Shown: positions 31,850 through 41,177 of the stretch, piece after piece | How positions within the stretch are numbered: the first letter of the stretch is position 1 | Layout of the letters: every line of letters begins with the position of its first letter | Assembly (NCBI GenBank): GCA_029859645.1 | Contig: JAOUCS010000010.1 | Location: forward strand, 1-51,553 | Source: Lysobacterales bacterium | GTDB taxonomy: Bacteria; Pseudomonadota; Gammaproteobacteria; Xanthomonadales; SZUA-36 | Reading direction: 5' to 3' | DNA: 51,553 bases | The notes under the pieces: generated by a model | Database searches by the model: none | The model's input: only the letters and a program-made list of their open reading frames with translations | Told to the model about the DNA's origin: nothing | Made by a program: the position numbers and the translations under genes

Positions 31850-34048
31850 TTAATGGCTGTCATCCGCCATTTCGATGCTTTGTTCCTCTTGTCCTGCGTC
31901 ATTCTCCTCACGGATGAATTCCCAGGCATGCGCGAATACATCCGGAGGTTTCCGGTGGAAATTCTCCTTGCCGATATCCTGGAACGCGTGAGAGCGCTTG
32001 AAGATTTCCAGGATGGGCGCCCGCAGGCGAGTGAACAGCACGTGGATGCCTGTTTCAGATAATCGTTTGAATGTTTCGCGCAGTATTTCATTTCCTGAAG
32101 CGTCGACTTCGTTGATCGAGACGGCGTCAATGATCAGCACCTTCAGGTTGGGCATAGAAGCCAGCATTTTCTGCAGTTGCTCCTCAAAGAAGGCAACGTT
32201 GGCGAAAACCAGCGAGCCCTCGAACCGCATGCGCACAATACTTCCATCCCCGAGCACGCCGGCTTCGACAGCTTCAGCCGGGAACAGGCGTTCATCGTGG
32301 GCAGGAAAGGCAACTCTGGGTTTCATCAGGCGAAACAGCAGCAATGCCAGTGATAGCAACATGCCAAACAGGATGCCCATTTCCAGTTCCGGGGCGAGCG
32401 CCAGGGTGAGTACGAAAGTCACCACGGTCACGACGCCATCGTGCCGGTTGGCCTGCCAGGCACGGATCATCGGCTTGATGTTGATCAGTCCCACGACGGC
32501 CAGCATGATGACCGCGGCCAGCGTTGCCTGCGGCAGGTAGTAGAGCAAAGGGGTCAGCAGCAGCAGGGTGGTGGCTACTGCGAGCACGGTAACCACTGAT
32601 GAAAAGCCAGTCACGGCACCCGCATTGATATTGACGGCCGAACGGGAAAAGGATCCCGAAACTGCGTAGGACTGAAACAGTGACCCCGCGATATTGCTCA
32701 TGCCCTGGCCGATCAACTCGCGGTCAGCGTCAAGGTTTTGCCGGGTTTTCGCAGCCATTGCCTTGGCTATGGAAATAGCCTCCATGAATCCGATCAGTGC
32801 AATCGCGATGGTCGTGCCGATCAGTTGAGTGATGGCTGAGAGTTCAAAAGTCGGCATCTGGAATCCAGGCAGACCTTTCGGAATCTGGCCGATCACCTGG
32901 CCTCCTGCCTGGATCTCCACTATATCGTTTTCGTAACTGGTGATGTGCCAGTCCTGGCCAAAAAGCTTGCTTTGTTCGCCTGCGATGCCACCGATTTGTT
33001 CCTTCGTATACAACTTCATCTGGTCGCCTTTGCCGATGGCATAAAACGATTTCGCGTACAGTTCCTCGTGATGCGCCCGTCCCTCCTCACGCAACTGTTC
33101 AAGGCGGAATGCAATCTGTTCGAGTTGCTGCCGCCCGGCCATTAAAGCCTCGTTTTCGCCTTCTGTCTCGGCGGCCATGGCCTCGTATTCTTTTTGCGCT
33201 TCGAGATATCGTTCCCTGAGATTGGAGATATGTTTGTCCTGGATCGCATCGTAAACAAGGCCGATCCTGACTTTCTGATCGGCGACCTGTTCCAGCTTGA
33301 TGGTGCTGTGCTGGGCGAACCCAAACAGCCAGGCCAGGATGGTTGTGACAATGACAGCAATCAGTACGGAGGGCAGGTTGGGTTTGAGGCGGCGAACGCC
33401 AAACATGATGGCAAAAGCGAGCACCGCCATACCCAGCGTTGGCCAGTGGGTGTTATCCATTGCCGCCCTGATCGTATTGATCACGAATTCGTAATGGGTT
33501 TCGCCCTTGTCGGCGCTGACCCCGAAAATCTTACCCAGCTGGGATGTGGCAATGATAATGGCGGCCGCGTTGACGAATCCCAGGATCACCGGGTGTGACA
33601 GGAAGTTGAGCAAAACACCAAGCCGGAACATACCCAACAACAGTTGAAACAATCCCACCATGAAAGCCAGCAACACGGCATAGCCGACAAACGCTTCGCT
33701 TCCCGCTGTTGCCAGGGGTTCGAGCGCCGCCGCGGTCATCAATGAAACCATGGCCACCGGCCCGGTGGACAGCTGTCTCGAGGAACCAAAGAAAGCGGCA
33801 ATGACGGGCGGCAGCAAAGACGCATAAAGTCCGTAATGCGGCGGCAGGCCGGCCAATTGAGCATAGGCCATGGACTGGGGGATCAGGATCAACGCCACGG
33901 TCAGGCCGGCGATAAAATCCTTGCGCAGGATCTCCTTGTTTCTGAGTTCCGGCAGCCAGGGCGGCAGTTTCAGAGGATTCTTGATCTGCCCGAAGGTGCT
34001 TTTTGCCGCGCGGATGACCGTTTCTTGTTGTTTTCTGACTCTATTCAC
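31850..34048 (-). CDS. SulP-family anion transporter with STAS domain and coiled-coil insertion
   Basis: A 732-residue protein from GTG 34048, GGGGAAG upstream. The SulP core starts with 'DFIAGLTVALILIPQSMAYAQLAGLPPHYGLYASLLPP' and has about twelve hydrophobic segments. A STAS domain is at the end ('FANVAFFEEQLQKMLAS', 'LIIDAVSINEVDASGNEILRET'). An unusual feature is a hydrophilic insertion at about residues 250-340 within the membrane domain, rich in Glu, Gln and Ala and predicted as coiled coil ('RYLEAQKEYEAMAAETEGENEAL'). SulP proteins carry sulfate, bicarbonate or dicarboxylates. The substrate cannot be read from sequence. Confidence 0.92.
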   Translation of the reverse strand: MNRVRKQQETVIRAAKSTFGQIKNPLKLPPWLPELRNKEILRKDFIAGLTVALILIPQSMAYAQLAGLPPHYGLYASLLPPVIAAFFGSSRQLSTGPVAMVSLMTAAALEPLATAGSEAFVGYAVLLAFMVGLFQLLLGMFRLGVLLNFLSHPVILGFVNAAAIIIATSQLGKIFGVSADKGETHYEFVINTIRAAMDNTHWPTLGMAVLAFAIMFGVRRLKPNLPSVLIAVIVTTILAWLFGFAQHSTIKLEQVADQKVRIGLVYDAIQDKHISNLRERYLEAQKEYEAMAAETEGENEALMAGRQQLEQIAFRLEQLREEGRAHHEELYAKSFYAIGKGDQMKLYTKEQIGGIAGEQSKLFGQDWHITSYENDIVEIQAGGQVIGQIPKGLPGFQMPTFELSAITQLIGTTIAIALIGFMEAISIAKAMAAKTRQNLDADRELIGQGMSNIAGSLFQSYAVSGSFSRSAVNINAGAVTGFSSVVTVLAVATTLLLLTPLLYYLPQATLAAVIMLAVVGLINIKPMIRAWQANRHDGVVTVVTFVLTLALAPELEMGILFGMLLSLALLLFRLMKPRVAFPAHDERLFPAEAVEAGVLGDGSIVRMRFEGSLVFANVAFFEEQLQKMLASMPNLKVLIIDAVSINEVDASGNEILRETFKRLSETGIHVLFTRLRAPILEIFKRSHAFQDIGKENFHRKPPDVFAHAWEFIREENDAGQEEQSIEMADDSH

Positions 34049-34150
34049 GTCTTCCCCGCATGCTCCAATCTTATGCGGTAAGAGGTCTGGCTGTCACCTG
34101 CGAATCGAAGTGCTTGCAATCGCTGCGCGAAGTGATCTGGGCGGAACAGA

Positions 34151-35278
34151 CTACTCGCCGAGATACTCCCTGATCTTGTCGCGCCATTCTGCTTGCATTC
34201 GGACGGTTAGCAAAGCACGGTTGATGCCCTCGCGCAATGGGCTGTCCTCGGCCAGGATGAATGCATAGTTCTGGGCTTCCAGTTCATAAGGCAGCACGGT
34301 CAGGGACTGGAATTGTCCCTGCTGCTGTCCCTGATTGATCCGGTACTGGAGAAACGCGGCATCCGACACGATCGCATCCAGTTCCCCTGCATCGAGATCG
34401 TTCACCAGGGTATCCAGATCCTTACGGGTTTGATGCCTGATGCCATTCGCCTTGAGCAGGGCCGACGAGGTTGAAGCGGCCAGGGCGCCGACCCGGATAT
34501 TTCTCAGGTCGTCCAGGGTTCGAACCTCTGTTTGCATCGCGTTCAGTGTAAATGAGCTGGCAAGCACAGCGGTAATCGCCGCAATCAGAAAGGTGCTGCT
34601 CAGCGTCAGAATCGTGGACAAGACACGGGCGGTCAGGGTCTTGAACCGGTAAAAGCGAATCGGGCCGTTGGTGACGAACATCAGGCCGATGATCATCGGC
34701 TCCAGTATCCGCCCCAGGATCGTCGAGCTGGAAAAGAGCTTCTTATTGATTCTGTGCTCAAGCAGAAAGAACACTGCGCCGATCAGGGCAGCGATGCCCA
34801 GCACGATCAAAAGGGCATTGAGTACCTGGGGGCTGGCGAAGAACCCCGTGACCGCTGACCAGAGTGTCGTCTCCCGCACGGCAATAGCCGTGTAGGTTTC
34901 GTTGAACGAGTGCGAAAAATCAATCAGCTCTTCTCGCTCTGCCGTGACCGAGGTGCAGGAAATGCCGACGTCCGGCAGATCAGCATGGTTCGTGTTGGTG
35001 ATGGTCTCCAACAGGGCTCCCAGCGGGTATTCAGCATAGTCCCAGCTGAGCCCCATTTCCTGGCCCACCTGTTCCCACAGGTAAACGGCCAGCCCGGAGT
35101 ACTGGCCGTTGTCAAAAATAACAAACGGGGGGCATTCAGCCAGAGCGACCGAGAGTCTGGCCGGCGCACCCTGTTCAGGTCCTGCAGAAAAAGCGGCTGA
35201 AGCAAACAACAGGGCAGTCAAGGTCAGGATCTGACTGAGCTTCACGGCCGGACGGCTTCCTGCGAGAATTTTGAGCAT
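34151..35278 (-). CDS. Prokaryotic ionotropic glutamate-receptor-like channel (GluR0 type)
   Basis: A 375-residue protein from ATG 35278; no good ribosome site is seen. The signal peptide ends near 'SAAFSAGPEQ'. The domain order is S1 half of a periplasmic-binding fold ('SVALAECPPFVIFDNGQYSG', 'AEREELIDFSHSF'), membrane helix 'VLNALLIVLGIAALIGAVFFLL', a re-entrant pore region (about 190-208), membrane helix 'LSTILTLSSTFLIAAITAVLA', and the S2 half ('LRNIRVGALAASTSSALLK', 'DAGELDAIVSDAAFLQY'). This is the GluR0 layout. The K+ filter TVGYG of GluR0 is absent; the pore segment reads 'PMIIGLMFVTNGPIRFYRF'. Inner membrane, ligand probably an amino acid. Confidence 0.8.
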   Translation of the reverse strand: MLKILAGSRPAVKLSQILTLTALLFASAAFSAGPEQGAPARLSVALAECPPFVIFDNGQYSGLAVYLWEQVGQEMGLSWDYAEYPLGALLETITNTNHADLPDVGISCTSVTAEREELIDFSHSFNETYTAIAVRETTLWSAVTGFFASPQVLNALLIVLGIAALIGAVFFLLEHRINKKLFSSSTILGRILEPMIIGLMFVTNGPIRFYRFKTLTARVLSTILTLSSTFLIAAITAVLASSFTLNAMQTEVRTLDDLRNIRVGALAASTSSALLKANGIRHQTRKDLDTLVNDLDAGELDAIVSDAAFLQYRINQGQQQGQFQSLTVLPYELEAQNYAFILAEDSPLREGINRALLTVRMQAEWRDKIREYLGE

Positions 35279-35453
35279 CAAGTGGTCACGCTGTGCAGAT
35301 GTCGTTGGTATACGCCTGAAGTTTACTCATGTTCCGATGAGTTGTCTCCCTGGCCTCATCACGGGGTATTGAAATACTTATCGGGCAAGTTCGGAACCTT
35401 CAGCGAAATGCGATAAAATGGAACTATACTGTAAAACCACATTGGATATATTA

Positions 35454-35930
35454 ATGAAATTCAGCACTGTTCTTGCCTTCGCGGCCCTCTTTTTTGTGCT
35501 CAGCTCACCGACACTCCTCGCCAAGAGCAACGAGGAATACAGGAGCGAAGCGGATCAATATTATTCGGAGCAAAACTTCAAAAAGGCTTACAAAATCTAC
35601 TTCAAGCTGGCCAAGATGGGTGACCATTATTCCCAGGGGCAGCTTGCCAACATGCTGGTGAACGGCGAGGGCAAAGAAGTCGATCTGGAAAAGGCTTATG
35701 GCTGGTCGACATTGGCGGCTGAGGGTGGTGATGAAATGCTGTCGCAGCAAAGCGATGAACTGTTGGAGCAAATCGGCGATAAAGCCAAAGCAGAGCAAAC
35801 GGCTGCAAGGCTGATGAAGAAATACGGACAGGATGCCCTGGAAGAAAAAGCCCGCAAAAGGGAGAACCGGCTCCGCGCACATGAAATGGGCGGATGCACC
35901 GGTTCGAAACTGGGTTGTTCAGGAAGTTGA
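35454..35930 (+). CDS. Secreted Sel1/TPR-like repeat protein
   Basis: A 158-residue protein from ATG 35454 after weak GGATA. Signal peptide 'FAALFFVLSSPTLLAKSNEE'. Helical repeats follow: 'ADQYYSEQNFKKAYKIYFKLAKMGDHYSQGQLANMLVNGEG' and 'DLEKAYGWSTLAAEGGDEM', the latter typical of Sel1-like units. The tail is basic with paired Cys ('MGGCTGSKLGCSGS'). Likely a periplasmic scaffold protein. It ends 4 bases before the SDR gene and may be co-transcribed. Confidence 0.75.
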   Translation: MKFSTVLAFAALFFVLSSPTLLAKSNEEYRSEADQYYSEQNFKKAYKIYFKLAKMGDHYSQGQLANMLVNGEGKEVDLEKAYGWSTLAAEGGDEMLSQQSDELLEQIGDKAKAEQTAARLMKKYGQDALEEKARKRENRLRAHEMGGCTGSKLGCSGS

Positions 35931-35934
35931 TTCC

Positions 35935-36711
35935 GTGAATAGTATTTCCTTGTTTGATCTCAGTCGCCGGGTTGCGGTAGTCACGGGTGGTAATGGCGGC
36001 ATCGGGCGAAGCCTGGCCCTCGGCTTTGCGGCGGCCGGAGCCTCGGTAGCAATTATTGGCCGCAACGAAGAAAAGAATCAGCGAGTGCTCAGTGAACTCA
36101 GAGAGCTTGGTCAACCGGCAATCGCGCTGCGCCTCGACCTTTCGCAAAGGGAAGGACTGGCTCCGGCCATGCAGAAGGTCGAAGACGAACTGGGGCCGGT
36201 GGATATCCTGGTGAATAACGCGGGTATCGTGTCGATCAGCGGCGGGATTCTGCAGGAAACCGCAGAAGGCTGGGACGCGGTCATCGAGACGCAGTTGAAC
36301 GCGGTATTCCAGTTTTCGAAGCTGGCTGCGCAGTCCATGACGGAGCGAGGCTATGGCAAGATCATCAATATCGGCAGCATGTATTCCTATTTCGGCTCCG
36401 GGCTGGCCCCGTCATACAGCGCAGCCAAGGGAGCGATAGCACAGTTGACGAAATCAATGGCGGTGGAGCTGGCCCCGCATGGCATCCAGGTCAACGCGAT
36501 TGCCCCGGGGTGGATCCAGACGGACATGACGGCGCCGATCAGAACCGATGACTTGAAAGAAATGCATGACGAGATCATCTTGCGAACGCCTGCCGGAAGG
36601 TGGGGGCAACCGGACGAACTCATTGGTACGGGTGTCTTTTTGGCTTCCAGCGCCTCTGATTTCGTCACTGGGACGATGATTCGGGTCGACGGCGGATACG
36701 CCGTTCGATAA
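35935..36711 (+). CDS. Short-chain dehydrogenase/reductase
   Basis: A 258-residue SDR from GTG 35935, AGGAAG nine bases upstream. It has 'VVTGGNGGIGRSLALGFAAAGA', 'DILVNNAGIV', Ser in 'INIGSMYSYFG', 'YSAAKGAIAQLTKSMAVELAP' (Y-x-x-x-K) and 'NAIAPGWIQTDM'. Its C-terminus 'FVTGTMIRVDGGYAVR' fits a cytoplasmic NAD(P)-dependent oxidoreductase of the gluconate 5-dehydrogenase/2-deoxygluconate dehydrogenase kind, though FabG-like enzymes are similar. Substrate unknown. Confidence 0.87.
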   Translation: MNSISLFDLSRRVAVVTGGNGGIGRSLALGFAAAGASVAIIGRNEEKNQRVLSELRELGQPAIALRLDLSQREGLAPAMQKVEDELGPVDILVNNAGIVSISGGILQETAEGWDAVIETQLNAVFQFSKLAAQSMTERGYGKIINIGSMYSYFGSGLAPSYSAAKGAIAQLTKSMAVELAPHGIQVNAIAPGWIQTDMTAPIRTDDLKEMHDEIILRTPAGRWGQPDELIGTGVFLASSASDFVTGTMIRVDGGYAVR

Positions 36712-36769
36712 ATGAGCTGCCATGCGGCCGGCTATATCTTTGATCAAGGAAAAGAACCTGGAGCTGAAA

Positions 36770-37969
36770 ATGAATATTGTTGCAATAGCCTGTAGATTTT
36801 TGCTCGTCCTGGGGTTTGTCATGCCGTGTGTAGCAGCAGCAGACTGGCTTTACTTTATCTCCAAGGATTCCAACCAGCTTCAACGCGTTGATACGAATAC
36901 ATTCGAACTCCAGCTAGTGGGTACGTTGGGTTTCGATTACCGCTCGGGAGGCATGGCCTGGGATTCTGAAACCGGCAAACTCATCATGATCAACGACCCG
37001 TCCAGCGCTGTGGATTTTCCGGTCCTTTATCTTATTGACCCGCTGACGGGAGGCTGGGAAATCCTGGGAACGATTGAGTTGGATCAGTATGGCAAGGGTC
37101 GACAGCTCTATGGACTGGAGTACATCGCTGAAACCAGGCAATTGTTGGTAGCCTACGATTCACGTGTCGTAGAGGTGGACAGGAATACGCTTTCTTCCAA
37201 AGAAGTTGCAAATTCGGATTCGGACGACACGTTTGTTGGGCTGGCGTACAATTCCGCCCTGAAAAAACTCTACACCATTGACTCAAGCGGGAATTCGTAT
37301 CTGGTCAATAGCAGAGACGACACCATCAAGCAGGATTGCAATATTGCCTCGTTCCTGGAGGGGGGTGTGGCATATGACTCAACCAAACAATCGTTCTGGC
37401 AGACAAGCCTGAACGGTGTGAACAACCAGTTGTACGTCCGGACGATGGCCCCGGCTTGCAGTGTGATTCCCAGGGCATCGGATGTGGGCAAATGGGCGGA
37501 TAACCTGGCATTCGTCCCCGCGGATGATGTAACTTTTGGCATTAACGCGACCTTTAATGACGCCTGGTTCAACCCGGCCACTCCTGGCCAGGGATTCATG
37601 ATCGCTGCTTTCCCCAATATAAAGCAGGTTTTTCTGACCTGGTTTACCTTTGATGTCGAGCGGCCACCGGAAGATGTGACCGCCATGCTCGGCGATCCCG
37701 GCCATCGCTGGCTGACCGCGCAAGGGCCCTACGAGGGCGATACGGCAAACCTGACTGTTTTCGTTACTTCAGGCGGCGTGTTCGATTCGGCTGATCCTCC
37801 TGCTATCACTGACCAGGACGGTGATGGAACAATCACCTTGCAGTTCTCTGACTGTGAAAACGGTCTGATCGATTACGATATCACCTCGTTGAATCTGCAA
37901 GGTTTGATACCGATCGAACGCATCGTGCTCGATAATGTGACAACGTGCGAGAATTCGGTCGAGCGCTGA
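36770..37969 (+). CDS. Secreted protein with propeller-like N-terminal part and a conserved C-terminal domain
   Basis: A 399-residue protein from ATG 36770, GGAG seven bases upstream. A signal peptide ('FVMPCVAAADWLYF') is followed by repeats of short strands ('GMAWDSETGKLIMIND', 'GLEYIAETRQLLVAYD', 'GLAYNSALKKLYTID') that resemble blades of a beta-propeller. The C-terminal 130 residues contain 'DAWFNPATPGQGFMIAAFP', 'LTWFTFD', 'GHRWLTAQGPYEGD' and 'LQFSDCENGLIDYDIT', a module I associate with secreted gammaproteobacterial proteins of unknown function. Extracellular or periplasmic location is likely. Confidence 0.72.
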   Translation: MNIVAIACRFLLVLGFVMPCVAAADWLYFISKDSNQLQRVDTNTFELQLVGTLGFDYRSGGMAWDSETGKLIMINDPSSAVDFPVLYLIDPLTGGWEILGTIELDQYGKGRQLYGLEYIAETRQLLVAYDSRVVEVDRNTLSSKEVANSDSDDTFVGLAYNSALKKLYTIDSSGNSYLVNSRDDTIKQDCNIASFLEGGVAYDSTKQSFWQTSLNGVNNQLYVRTMAPACSVIPRASDVGKWADNLAFVPADDVTFGINATFNDAWFNPATPGQGFMIAAFPNIKQVFLTWFTFDVERPPEDVTAMLGDPGHRWLTAQGPYEGDTANLTVFVTSGGVFDSADPPAITDQDGDGTITLQFSDCENGLIDYDITSLNLQGLIPIERIVLDNVTTCENSVER

Positions 37970-38054
37970 GTTCTGAGCTGGACCAGATCAGGCGCTGCGT
38001 AAAACCAGCGGTCAGGGTGGATACCCCTGGATTTCCAGTCGTGGCGTGGGGCCG

Positions 38055-38468
38055 TTACTCTTCGGGGACTTTGTCGTATTCAGGAAGCGAGTCTTCCAGT
38101 CCGACCCAGGGTTGTTTCGCCGCTGTAAAAATATGCATATCCGGCTTGACCCAACTGGCGTCATCGAGCGTTCCCACTTTCAAAAACACATAGCCCGGAT
38201 CGGCTTCGCATTCCAGGTAGATGCCTGAACCACAGTGCGGACAAAAGAACCGGTGCACCGGCTTTCCGGAATCGCCCTTTACGGAGTAAGTTCCCAATTC
38301 ACCACGTACTTCAAACGCGTCGGATGGCACCATCAGTTCCACGGAAAACGGACTACCGGCGATGCGCTGGCAGTCGTTGCAGTGACAATAGAAGGTTAAT
38401 TCCGGTGGCGCCGAGCATGCATATTTTACACTCCCGCAGTGACAACCTCCTTGGTACCGGTCTGGCAT
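38055..38468 (-). CDS. GFA (CENP-V/GFA domain) family protein
   Basis: A 137-residue protein from ATG 38468, AGGAG ten bases upstream. Zinc-binding Cys motifs: 'GGCHCGSVKYAC', 'YCHCNDCQRIAGSPF' and 'FFCPHCGSGIYL'. Same fold as the protein at 29556 but only moderately similar. It begins 19 bases after the stop of the M20 peptidase gene, so the two share a transcript. Biochemical role unknown; some homologues bind glutathione adducts. Confidence 0.86.
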   Translation of the reverse strand: MPDRYQGGCHCGSVKYACSAPPELTFYCHCNDCQRIAGSPFSVELMVPSDAFEVRGELGTYSVKGDSGKPVHRFFCPHCGSGIYLECEADPGYVFLKVGTLDDASWVKPDMHIFTAAKQPWVGLEDSLPEYDKVPEE

Positions 38469-38487
38469 GGTCAGTTTCTCCTGTTCT

Positions 38488-39885
38488 TCATTGCCCGGCA
38501 AGACGCCGCATGATGACACTCCAATGGTCCAGTGCATCATAAAAGGCCTTGATGGGCACTCGTTCATTCAGGCCATGGGCATACATCTCGTCTGGATTCA
38601 TGAAGATACCACTGACGGCCCAGGTGGGAATGCCGGCGCGCCTGAAATGCATGCCGTCGGTTCCGCCGGATTCCATGTAGGCGATCAACTTGACTCGTGG
38701 ATAGCGCTCATGAACCGCTTCGCTGACCGCGTCAACGATATCTTCCCGCAATTCTGATATCGGGCTTTCGGTAGGTTCTTCCAGCAAGCTGAATTCAATT
38801 TCGTTGTTGCCGACCACCGTCCTTAGCTGCTGCTCGATTTGACTGGCCGGCACGCCCGGAAAGATCCGGCAGTTGACCGTGGCCGTGGCAGACTGGGGCA
38901 GCGCGTTCTCGGCATGTCCGGCTCGCAGCATGGTTACTACGCAGGTGGTGCGGGTAGTGCCGATATACGAAGACTCCCTTGCCAGTCGCTCGGCCGCCGC
39001 CGCATTCTCCGGATTGTCGGCGAACTGCACCATCGCCTCACCCAGTTCGCCTCCAAGTTGTGTACCGGTCTCGCGAAAATAGGCACGTGTCATGTCGCTG
39101 TACCGCACTGGAAACTGGTGCGCCTGAATGCTCTGGATGGCATCGGCCAGGTCGTAGATTGCATTGTCCGGGCGCGGACGGGAGCTGTGCCCGCCTGGAT
39201 TGCGAACCGTGATTTCCCAGGTCGCATAGGTCTTTTCGGCTGCCTGTATGTTGTAGGTCAACGGGTTTCCTGCGCGGTCCAGGTCGCCGCCGCCGGCGTC
39301 GGAGTTCAAGGCGAATTCGGCTTCGGCCAGGTCAGGCCGGTCATAAGCCAGCATTCGGGTAGTCACCATGCCGCTTTCTTCGTCGCCGGAAAAAGCCAGA
39401 ATCAGATCCCGAGTAGGCACAAAACCCTCCTTTTTCAACCGGATAAACGTCGAGGTCAACTGGGCGATGCCGAACTTATTGTCGATCGTGCCGCGGGCAT
39501 AGAAGTTGGTTTCGTCGCTGGTCAGCTTGAATGGCGGCCGTTCCCAGTCTTTTGCGTATGCTTCGACCACGTCCATGTGCCCCAGGAACAGGATTGGCTT
39601 TTCGCCGGACGAGCCATCACCGCGATAACGCGCGATCAGCGCGGCCATATCGCCCATTATCACAACCTCTACATCCTCGTCGGGAAAGCCCGCTGCAATC
39701 AATTCATCCGCCAGGAAACGGGCCACTTTGGGTGTATTGCCTTTCGTCTTGGAGGTGTCTACCTCAACGATTGTTCGAAAAATGTCGAAGGTCTTATGGG
39801 CGTGATCAGAGAGGTTTTCGCCCGATGCAGCAAAGGCATTGATCGAAAATAAAAAGGTGAGCAACAAAACAATGTTAGCGTTCAT
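38488..39885 (-). CDS. Exported M20-family metallopeptidase
   Basis: A 465-residue protein. ATG 39885 is chosen because AGGA lies five bases before it; an ATG six bases further up overlaps the AGGA. Signal peptide ends near 'INAFAASGEN'. The M20 metal ligands are seen: 'FLGHMDVVEA' (His, Asp), 'GTIDNKFG' (Asp), 'FSGDEESGM' (Glu-Glu), 'ALNSDAGGG' and, near the end, 'DEMYAHGLNERVPI' (His). 'GGTDGMHFRRAGIP' is also typical. It removes a residue from peptides or acylated amino acids in the periplasm. Co-transcribed with a GFA gene. Confidence 0.88.
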   Translation of the reverse strand: MNANIVLLLTFLFSINAFAASGENLSDHAHKTFDIFRTIVEVDTSKTKGNTPKVARFLADELIAAGFPDEDVEVVIMGDMAALIARYRGDGSSGEKPILFLGHMDVVEAYAKDWERPPFKLTSDETNFYARGTIDNKFGIAQLTSTFIRLKKEGFVPTRDLILAFSGDEESGMVTTRMLAYDRPDLAEAEFALNSDAGGGDLDRAGNPLTYNIQAAEKTYATWEITVRNPGGHSSRPRPDNAIYDLADAIQSIQAHQFPVRYSDMTRAYFRETGTQLGGELGEAMVQFADNPENAAAAERLARESSYIGTTRTTCVVTMLRAGHAENALPQSATATVNCRIFPGVPASQIEQQLRTVVGNNEIEFSLLEEPTESPISELREDIVDAVSEAVHERYPRVKLIAYMESGGTDGMHFRRAGIPTWAVSGIFMNPDEMYAHGLNERVPIKAFYDALDHWSVIMRRLAGQ

Positions 39886-39943
39886 GGGCATCCTGAGAAT
39901 TGGGGCGCGCTCAAGCTTACGTCAAAACCAAAACTGCCGCCAA

Positions 39944-40915
39944 TCAGGGTGCAGAGGCTGCTTTTTGCTTCGCCAGTGACGCATCCAGCATTTCGATCAG
40001 CGCCTCGCGGTCGTAGCTGAATTTCTGGTCAGCGTTTTGCTCGACCAGGCGTTCCATGGCCCGGTTGATGGTCCAGTGCGCCTGCTCCTGGTTGGGAACA
40101 ATCAGGTACCGGGATTTGGGAGCATCGTCGAACAGCGCGTGCATCACAACTGCAGCTACTTCCGCCGGGTCTCCTGACTCGTCCTGGAATGCCGCCAGCC
40201 AGTTGACGCTCTCGGTCATCTCGGCCTGGAATTGCGAATTCTCCCGGGTTTGATCCCGCTGTTCCATCCGTTTTAAAGCGCTGTCAGCGATCTTGGATTT
40301 GTAGGTGCCCGGCTCGACCAGGCTCACCTGCACACCGAATTTGCTCATCTCATCTTTCAATGCGTCGGCGTAGGCCTCCATCGCGTGCTTGGTCATGGAA
40401 TAGGGCCCCCATGTCGCCGACGAAAGTGTTCCTGCAATCGAACCGATGATGCTGATGCGTCCCTTCGATTCGATGATGAGCGGGGCAAAAGCACGTGTTA
40501 CCCGGTACGGCCCGTAAATGTTGACGTTCATCTGAAAATGAAAATCTTTTTCGTCGATTTCGATCAGCGGTTTGAGCACCACGACGCCGGCATTGTTGAC
40601 CAGGCCGTACAGGCCCCGACCGGCCTGTGTGATCGTTTTCACAGCAGCATTAATTTGCTCCGGCTTGTTGACGTCCAGTCGGATCGCCTGGATGTTCTCG
40701 ATGCGGTTGAGTTCTTCGATGTCCTGGTCCTTACGAGCGCCCGCATACACAAAATAGCCCCGGGCAGCCATGGTTTCCGCCATCACGCGGCCAAGCCCTG
40801 AACTCGCGCCGGTAACGAGTACGGTTTTCTGGTCAGGGGTTGTAGCGGCCTGGGCCGTAGCCTGGATGCTCAAAGCAGTAAGTGCTACGAGAATGATGCC
40901 GATAAAGCGATACAT
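39944..40915 (-). CDS. SDR oxidoreductase with N-terminal signal sequence
   Basis: A 323-residue protein from ATG 40915. The first 24 residues (MYRFIGIILVALTALSIQAT and a following AQA) form a typical cleavable Sec signal. After it comes a complete classical SDR: 'VLVTGASSGLGRVMAETMAARG', 'YGLVNNAGVV', Ser in 'SIIGSIAGTLSS' and 'YSMTKHAMEAYADAL' (Y-x-x-x-K). NAD(P) is normally absent from the periplasm, so the location is a puzzle. The signal may serve as a membrane anchor with the domain in the cytoplasm, but the sequence gives no positive support for that. Substrate unknown; the pattern is nearest to retinol/steroid-type SDRs. Confidence 0.85.
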   Translation of the reverse strand: MYRFIGIILVALTALSIQATAQAATTPDQKTVLVTGASSGLGRVMAETMAARGYFVYAGARKDQDIEELNRIENIQAIRLDVNKPEQINAAVKTITQAGRGLYGLVNNAGVVVLKPLIEIDEKDFHFQMNVNIYGPYRVTRAFAPLIIESKGRISIIGSIAGTLSSATWGPYSMTKHAMEAYADALKDEMSKFGVQVSLVEPGTYKSKIADSALKRMEQRDQTRENSQFQAEMTESVNWLAAFQDESGDPAEVAAVVMHALFDDAPKSRYLIVPNQEQAHWTINRAMERLVEQNADQKFSYDREALIEMLDASLAKQKAASAP

Positions 40916-41177
40916 TGTGGGCTCTCCGTTTTGAATTGATCACTCGGACGAAAACTTCCGACCGAATATACAGGATGTCCACTCGAGGGGTCTGAGTTTT
41001 CAGCGCTCTGACCCAGGCGCCGACCGGGCTTCCCACGGCGACACTCAAGGCAATGACCGACAGGCAAAAGACCAATACCAGTTAGCCGCTCTCATTCAAT
41101 GCGCAGTTCGAATGGGAAAGACAAAGTAAATTTCTCTGCTAGAATTCCCCGGCGACATTACACAGGTATTACCAGAC

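Noticed and set aside
38839-39852. Plus-strand open frame of 337 codons opposite the M20 peptidase
   Set aside because: Antisense to a complete metallopeptidase with all metal ligands; likely a codon-bias shadow.
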